In this document: positions 57,949-64,000 of the stretch, one piece after another | Position numbering within the stretch: position 1 is the stretch's first letter | How the letters are laid out: the number at the start of each line of letters is the position of its first letter | Assembly (NCBI GenBank): GCA_964030475.1 | Contig: CAXIPT010000003.1 | Location: forward strand, 4,400,131-4,464,130 | DNA length: 64,000 nt | DNA from: Tethya wilhelma | Lineage: Eukaryota; Porifera; Demospongiae; Tethyida; Tethyidae | Reading direction: 5' to 3' | Notes under the pieces: model-generated | Told to the model about the DNA's origin: nothing | The model's input: the letters and a program-made list of their open reading frames with translations, nothing else | Databases searched by the model: none | Program-made: the position numbers and the translations under genes

Positions 57949-60900
57949 CTACGGATAAACCATGAATAACTTTCGAATCCGTTTCCTCCTCATCAACAAA
58001 TACCCTATCACAGCCAAGAACAGCACACACATACCGTACGACATAACACACAGACCAGTATCCACGTGACTGAACCCCAGTCCGTCTGAGTGTCCATGGT
58101 GTATACTACTGCTCATTCCAAAGTACTTCTTGTGCAAAACGTCAGCATTGGGGTACTTCTTTGGCCACGCCACGTGAAGGATCTCGGCTAGCTTGACGTG
58201 AGGTGAGGCTCCTCCTCTGTTTGTAGGACTCTTGAAGTGATAAAAGTTCCAAAGGTAAAACAAGACAGCCGTTCGATTCCAAACGTACGTGCCAACATCT
58301 TCTGTCTTTTCGAGATGCTTCTGTGAATAGGTGGTTATCTGCAAGAAACTCTCACCCTCAAGAAAGCGAGTATTGTTGAAATCGGGAGCTTCTTTCCAAG
58401 CGACCCCATTCTCATCCGATGGTGCAGATGAGGACTCCCTGTTGTAGCAATACGGACAGTTTCTCTGGGGAGGAAACATCACTTTAGGATAAGAAGGATC
58501 CGAGCTGATGTCCTTTCTTAGACGAACATTGACAGAGTTATGAGCTTCCCACAGCCACAAGACAGCATCACCATCGGTGGCGAGGGTACCGCGGGAGAGA
58601 GACTGAGCCATTGCCGCAAAATGTTGTCGACAGTAGTCGCAGGAGAAAAAGTCCTTGATGAAACCAGCGGAAATGGAGAGGGCTTCCTTGCTGGTGAGTG
58701 TGGGTATGTTGGTGGTGGTGTTCTGTCGGCCGACGGGCAATGTGAGGATGGTGAGAGTGTGCATTAGCATCCACAGTCCACACGGGTAGCCCCGAAGGTG
58801 GGGTTGACTACCATTGCAGTTCTTCCAGGTTGGTTTGAGAGGAAAGAGGGTTGAATTAAGCTGCATATGGTAAGTACACGCGGTAATTCTATAGCAGCTT
58901 ACGAAAACTACTTTTGTTTAGGGTTCAATGGTGCATAGAATGTGTACTGTTTTAAAAGTGTACATTACATTGAAATAGTAGTAACCCATACCAACTATGT
59001 ATATAATTCCCAGTACGGTAGTACTGGGTACATAGGAATGGCACGGATGCCCCATTAGCACAATACAAATATTCACGCGAATAACTCTGCAAAAACTGAG
59101 CGCTTGGCACTAAAAGGCTTCTTAAACTACTATTTAGCCTTTTCTCTTTCTATTGAGCCTAAAAACATAGCCTAAAACCATCGCTAAAGTAACAAACTAA
59201 AGTATGCCAAACCTCCAATTTTCTCCATCTTCTTCTTCTTCTTCTTCTTCTTCTTCTTCTTCTTCTTCTATCTTGGAACGACTTTTCTCGAAGACCACTC
59301 GCTTTCAGAAGCTGATTCTTGAACAAATAAACTTGGTTTCTTTGTCTTCACGTGCTTTTTGTATCGGTTATTCGTCTCTCTAGCTGAGTCGCTAGATACA
59401 AGACAAAAAGCGCCTTCTCCGTATGGCAGCCATTCATTTCTATACTCATTAATAATTCATTAGCTATAATCCTTGGAAATCAAGTTGACGACCCTTTTCC
59501 AGTTAAACAAGTGTGCGTTATTTGGAATCCGAATATTCGCTGCCCTGCCTGTTTTACCTGAAGATTTCTGGTTGTGCTGAAGTCTCTGTAACCAGTTACC
59601 GGTACCTTTCAGTCTTCAATAATAGGAGGTGAATATAGACTACTTTGTTACATAGTTGTCATTATAAGAAGATGAGCAAAGCAAGTAAATTTTGTAAGAT
59701 ACAGCTCCAGCCTCCTGAGATGCTTCACCATGACTTTATACTGATAGTATAGATTATAACATAAGCTATAATATCCATGCTGATAGTGTACAAGTAGCTA
59801 CCATATACACACAAACTCAAATGTGATGTAGAATTATGAAAAAATGAGAACAAACAAGTGAAAAAAACATTGAAAATGTAATGAGACATAGGAATGGCCA
59901 AATCGTAAAAAAGAAAGCAAACAAGAACGAATGGCTGTTTGAGTGTGTAAAGAATTATTCCTATGGGCAACATGAGGGACCCAACGTGGGAAGAGAGTAC
60001 TACATGCAGCCCACACAGGAATGATTCTGCACACACTCAAACAGCCATTCGTTCTTGTTTGCTTTCTTTTTTACGATTTGGCCATTCCTATGTCTCATTA
60101 CATTTTCAATGTTTTTTTCACTTGTCATATCTAGTAGTGCCCTAATGTGGGATGGGTCAGAGAGTCCAATTGAACAAGCAACACAATTCCTCCTGGCACA
60201 ACATAACATACCTAGCCTAATAATTCGCATGCAGAAATTAGCGGGAGAGAGCCTGGTTTGAGGCTATAACATACCCTTGTGTCCAATAGACGGTTCCAGT
60301 CTCTACTTAGGATAAAACCAATGGAGGCTTTTGACTCCAACTTGATTCTAACGGCCTGTAAATTCTCAGACACAGCAGGATATGAAAATCTAAAAGCCTG
60401 CAAAATAAACACAAAACAAAACACGAACAAATAAATGTTTGTGAGCGGGAGAGAGTTTCTAACAACGACTTACATACTCTAGCAGAGTTACAAATCTCAG
60501 AAGTGATGAGAAAGCAGAACTTGAGACAATAGTGTGAATTGAGACTTCGTTTCTCAGGGCATAGGACACAGCACTGAGCAGGTCGTGTACGTCCACTCTA
60601 ATAGGGAAGCAACACACAAAGTAATGGTTACTAAGTGCTGCCTAGGGAATAATATGGGCAAAGGCGCACGTCTTGTACTCCCTCGATACTGTTACCTAGG
60701 AGATCCCAGAGGCTTATGAGATTAGAGTTGCAGAGTAACTCCAATAAAAACATTAGCAATAGAACTAAGTACAAAGTTGTAGTTACCCGGGCTAGTAGAA
60801 CTTGCTGGATACTTTATCAGGCCATAATAATTATACCGTATAGCAGGAAAGTTTCGCAAGGTTTGACTTTCGCAGTTTCACTGATCACGATCCATCCGCA

Positions 60901-62522
60901 AAAGTTTTTTTTGTGACATCCATAAAAGTTAAACCCAGCGAAACTTTTCCACTACATGGTAACTATATCTAAGACTTTGGAATCTCCTATAACAATAGGT
61001 ATAATAATATTATTATAGCAAGAGTACGGCTCCTGATAATATTAGATACTAGAACCTCAAAGCGGTAGATACACACTCAAGCTACAAAACCAGAACTACA
61101 CTCAAACAGAAAGAGAGGCTTGTGGCTACAAGCCAGTGAACACATAAACAAGATTAGGGTACTTCAGCTCGTCCCAGAAACCATGTTCACCACACACCTG
61201 TTGATTCTTGGACTAGCATGTCTTCTTTTACCATCAGGTAGCTTAGATAAAGACATACGAGGTGATTGTAGTTTCCTGTCCAATGCTCTCAGTGAAGTTG
61301 ACTTGCTGTCCCGCTGGAGGATACTTTTGTTCAGATAATCCATAATTTTAGTCTTGAAGCCACTGTGACGATCTTTAAATGAATGCCTGTTTGTTTAGTG
61401 TGTGTGTGTGTGTGCAAGGTGGAAGGTGCATGAAGTGATCAAGACACCATTGTATAACACCACTCACCCTGCAATGACATGAAAGTCATCTTTCACGACT
61501 TCAACAACACAGGAAGGAAACTCCAAGATGGAGTAGTGCTTGACCAGAGCTCTCCGTGGAAACCACACACACACACACACACACACACACATTAAAAAAA
61601 AAATGCATAAAACTTAAGTGCCTATTGCAAAATAAAATGTTGGGCTAAGTAACCATAGATGGCTTAACATACAGCAGTACTAACTTATTAACACGAAAAC
61701 AATATTTGGCATACTAGTACTATTGTATACAAACTGTAAGTGTTTAATCATGAACACCAAAACTAGCAACATCAATCTTGTCCAACCAGAAGTAGACACC
61801 AGAATATGGTGAGTTGGACAGATGCATAACACATGACCCAGACATGTATTGTAGCACATAATTATTTTGACAAGAAATCTCTCTGTAGCTCCACATACTG
61901 ACACTAAGTGGTAGTGCTGTCTATAACATCAACATACGTTATCACTGAAGACTCGGGTGACTCGAACGGTTCTCAGGGAAGAGAAGTCTAAAATAAGCTG
62001 CAGGACGAAAATACAAGATTATAGATTAGAGTCATTTCAATTCAGGGCAAGAGCGAACAGAGGTAGCCTAGCTTGTTCCCAGGCTCCTTCCTCACGAATA
62101 TTTTCAAAGAAAATAATACAGAAAGTGGGAGAAGGCCTGGGAATGAGGCTAGGGGTACGAAATGGTTCATTGTACACTGGAATGGGTTATTCTGATTCGG
62201 GAATGGGACCACACATAAGTGGACACACACACACACACCTCTTTCCCAAGGTAGGACTCTTCCTTTTCAAAGATGAGGACCAGTGGCGTCCATTGAGCTG
62301 CTGGCAACTTCAGAATCTCATCATCACTACACACACACACACACACACACACATACATACACAGTCAAAGCACTTGAAACAATATTTAGCAACTTAGCAA
62401 CAACTGCTTCCATCATAGCTTACATTATTGGATCAACTTGTGGCCAATTGTGGGGAAGGGGAGTCATTGAGAAGGCATGGTCTATCATGAGATGTAAAAC
62501 TTCATTTTTACTTCGTGAGCCT

Positions 62523-62566
<44 letters not shown>

Positions 62567-63158
62567 AGTACGACATGTCCACTATAAGGACATTCATTCA
62601 TCTCACCAACAACAGATTTCTTGAAATCCACTGGCTTGGCATCTCGTGGGTTGAAGAACTAGCAACAAACACACCCAAATAAAGACACACATATCACAAA
62701 TAGTGACACTCATAAAACACACATGTAGACATACACAACTAACAATACAAGGAAGTTAAGGTACCAATATCCCCACACAATATGGCCACACTCACCTTCA
62801 GTGTAGGGAACCCCTGCACTCCATACTTGCTGCACTCCTGCTGGTTCTCCTTCCCCTCAGAACAATCTATGACACCGATTCGTACGACACTGGACCACTG
62901 TCGAGCAAATTCACCAATCTCTTTCATGGTGGGTGCGAAGTGCTGACAGTGTCCACACCAGCTGGAGTAAAACTCCACCATCCAGCTGGTGCTGCTGTTG
63001 GTCAGTGCTCTTGTCACTTCACCGCTGCGCAGACATACAATGCCCGGAGCTGGAGGGTCGTAGAGGGAGCAGTGTTGTTTGCAACACACAGGGTAGGCTA
63101 GGAGGAGCAGTGAACAGAGGAGAGCATTGATGGATGACTCCTTGACATGACGTGGCAT
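57949..63158 (-). CDS. QSOX1: Quiescin sulfhydryl oxidase (QSOX)
   Basis: Exons 63158-62796, 62658-62607, 62520-62424, 62326-62239, 61997-61938, 61551-61468, 61362-61198, 60597-60474, 60397-60275 and 58860-57949. A signal peptide (INALLCSLLLLAYPVCC) is followed by a thioredoxin domain with CGHC in VEFYSSWCGHCQHFAP, a second thioredoxin-like region (TPLVLIFEKEESYLGKE, YSILEFPSC), a helical linker (VHDLLSAVSYALRNEVS), and the Erv/ALR domain (HLRGYPCGLWMLMHTLT, FFSCDYCRQHF, LWLWEAHNSVNVRLRKD, CPYC). A C-terminal membrane segment follows (LCVMSYGMCVLFLAVIGYLLM). QSOX makes disulfides in secretory proteins using FAD and oxygen. All joins agree in phase except exon 5 to 6 (61938 to 61551), where a two-base mismatch suggests a missed microexon or an error. 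Exons are spread by several repeats. Confidence 0.92.
59230..59269. repeat. (CTT)n microsatellite in QSOX intron
   Basis: An uninterrupted run of about 13 CTT units in the 1.4 kb intron 58861-60274. The rest of this intron holds the foldback at 59855-60124 and otherwise nothing recognised. Confidence 0.95.
59855..60124. repeat. Near-perfect 94 bp inverted repeat (hairpin) in QSOX intron
   Basis: The left arm 59855-59948 and right arm 60031-60124 are reverse complements with no mismatch that I can find, separated by an 82 bp spacer in which partial complementarity continues. Transcribed as part of the QSOX pre-mRNA, it would form a ~94 bp duplex. No TIR motif of the 56863 element is present, so it is a different structure. 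Confidence 0.9.
60834..60961. mobile_element. Diverged copy of the foldback MITE family
   Basis: It begins ACCGTATAGCAGGAAAGTTTCGC and ends CGAAACTTTTCCACTACATGGT, the same inverted ends as the element at 56863-57056 with several substitutions, and carries GATCACGATCCATCCG internally. About 128 bp, non-coding. It lies in the QSOX intron between exons 60597 and 61198. Confidence 0.7.
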
Positions 63159-63607
63159 GAAGCTGAAGAGTGATGGTGTGAGAGTGGAATGATTGTTCTG
63201 ACCTCTCTGACATGTGCTCGAATAACTGGGCACAATTGAAACGTAAATATTATAGCAAATAAAATATATACTTGGCTAGTAGCTAAGCAAGTATACGTTT
63301 AATACCTGGTTCGAGACCTAGACATGGGTAGTCAGTTTCCCAAATTGTGATAAATACACTCTATTTATTGCGCACCTAGTATAAATGACATCATCCCTAG
63401 ATCTGCTGTAAAGTATTACATCAACATAGATTGTATTATTTTGTACATAACCATAATGAAAAAATATTTGAGGGTGCAATCACTTACATATAGTGCAAAG
63501 TACATGACCAGATAAAAATAAGATTTTACATAATGATATCGACACAAAAAGAAACAATGCATACACATATAATATGACAATAACAAAAATAGAACTCCAA
63601 CATTAAA
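63159..63607. other. Spacer upstream of QSOX
   Basis: 449 bp of AT-rich sequence between the QSOX start and the stop of the next gene on the same strand. It should hold the QSOX promoter and the neighbour's 3' untranslated region. Nothing specific seen. Confidence 0.6.
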
Positions 63608-64000
63608 TTAAGAATGACATGAAGGTAAGTGTATCCCAAGAATGTCCGTAAGATTTTGCGGCCTTGTTTGTGATGTAGGAATTAGGTTTTCAGGAATACT
63701 CGGTAAGGACGACTGCATAGAATGTGGCGGGTTGCTTTGAAGCTGTTCGTACATTGCATTGTGAGCTGCTAAACTATGTTGTTGAGACTGCTGGGCTCCG
63801 AACAAACCTTGAGACATTTGAGTCATTCCCATATTGTTCCCGAAGGGTGTTTGGTGTTGCTGTGCATGAGGGGGAAAAGTGCCGACAGGAAAATGTGGTG
63901 CTTCAGACACAGAGACGGTTTGTCTAGAGAGAGTCTTGTCAGGTGTGAGAGAGACTGTGTTAGGGATCGACAGTGAAGGATGGTGGTAGGTAGGGAGGCA
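63608..64000 (-). CDS. C-terminal exon of an unrecognised Gln/Pro-rich protein, continues beyond window
   Basis: The frame is open from the window edge (64000) to a TAA at 63608-63610, 130 residues. The composition is Gln, Pro, Ser and Met rich (HAQQHQTPFGNNMGMTQMSQGLFGAQQSQQH), ending in a short more conserved-looking LTDILGIHLPSCHS. Such tails are common in transcriptional regulators, and a short leucine-rich end could be a docking motif, but no domain is visible. No acceptor is needed within the window, so the exon start lies outside. Confidence 0.6.
   Translation of the reverse strand, partial: CLPTYHHPSLSIPNTVSLTPDKTLSRQTVSVSEAPHFPVGTFPPHAQQHQTPFGNNMGMTQMSQGLFGAQQSQQHSLAAHNAMYEQLQSNPPHSMQSSLPSIPENLIPTSQTRPQNLTDILGIHLPSCHS

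Overview
This is a gene-dense piece of an animal nuclear genome, most likely a demosponge (Amphimedon-like). The grounds are short spliced introns, abundant (CA)n/(GT)n runs, a sponge-grade gene set (ABL kinase, Crumbs-type receptor), and a PDX1/PDX2 pair for vitamin B6 synthesis, which most animals lack. I recognise 17 protein-coding genes from family sequence knowledge, three further coding regions I cannot name, and one apparently intact LINE retrotransposon. Exon joins were worked out by hand from GT/AG sites and reading-frame phase; for almost every gene the exons sum to an exact multiple of three. Four single N characters mark assembly joins, and at least two of them (2732, 18020) damage genes.

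Layout. 0-7 kb: the 3' half of an EVI5-type Rab-GAP (+), MED22 (+, with a 527 bp perfect duplication across an N), THNSL2 (-), and an unrecognised Ser-rich gene (-). 7-13.8 kb: UCHL5/UCH37 (-), whose last intron carries a two-ORF LINE in the opposite direction. 13.9-18 kb: RPL7A (+), stomatin (-), and a second stomatin-family gene cut by an N. 18-27.6 kb: LRRIQ3-like (+) and ABL tyrosine kinase (-). 28-33 kb: PDX1 (-) and PDX2 (+) head to head, an unrecognised coiled-coil protein (-), and the ESCRT-I subunit MVB12 (+). 33-41 kb: endophilin-B (+), TMEM203 (-), USP20/33 (+). 41.6-55 kb: a giant Crumbs-type receptor (-), with signal peptide, laminin-G modules, roughly 90 EGF repeats mostly in one 10.9 kb exon, a membrane segment and an ERLI tail; one frame break sits in the repeat array. 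55-64 kb: PMPCA (+), QSOX (-), and the last exon of an unknown Gln/Pro-rich protein (-).

The genes do not form one pathway. What links them is position. By memory of the human map, nearly every recognisable neighbour has its human counterpart on 9q33-q34, or on the related blocks of chromosomes 1 and 19p (the MHC paralogon). The window therefore looks like a compact, shuffled piece of an ancestral animal linkage group, including the Surfeit pair MED22 and RPL7A. Within it, PDX1 and PDX2 would form a two-subunit pyridoxal-phosphate synthase expressed from a shared 293 bp promoter region, and THNSL2 is a PLP enzyme in the same neighbourhood.

The most novel object is the LINE: its ORF1 protein begins with what reads as a SAND DNA-binding domain ahead of a coiled coil and an RRM-like region, an architecture I do not know for a retrotransposon.
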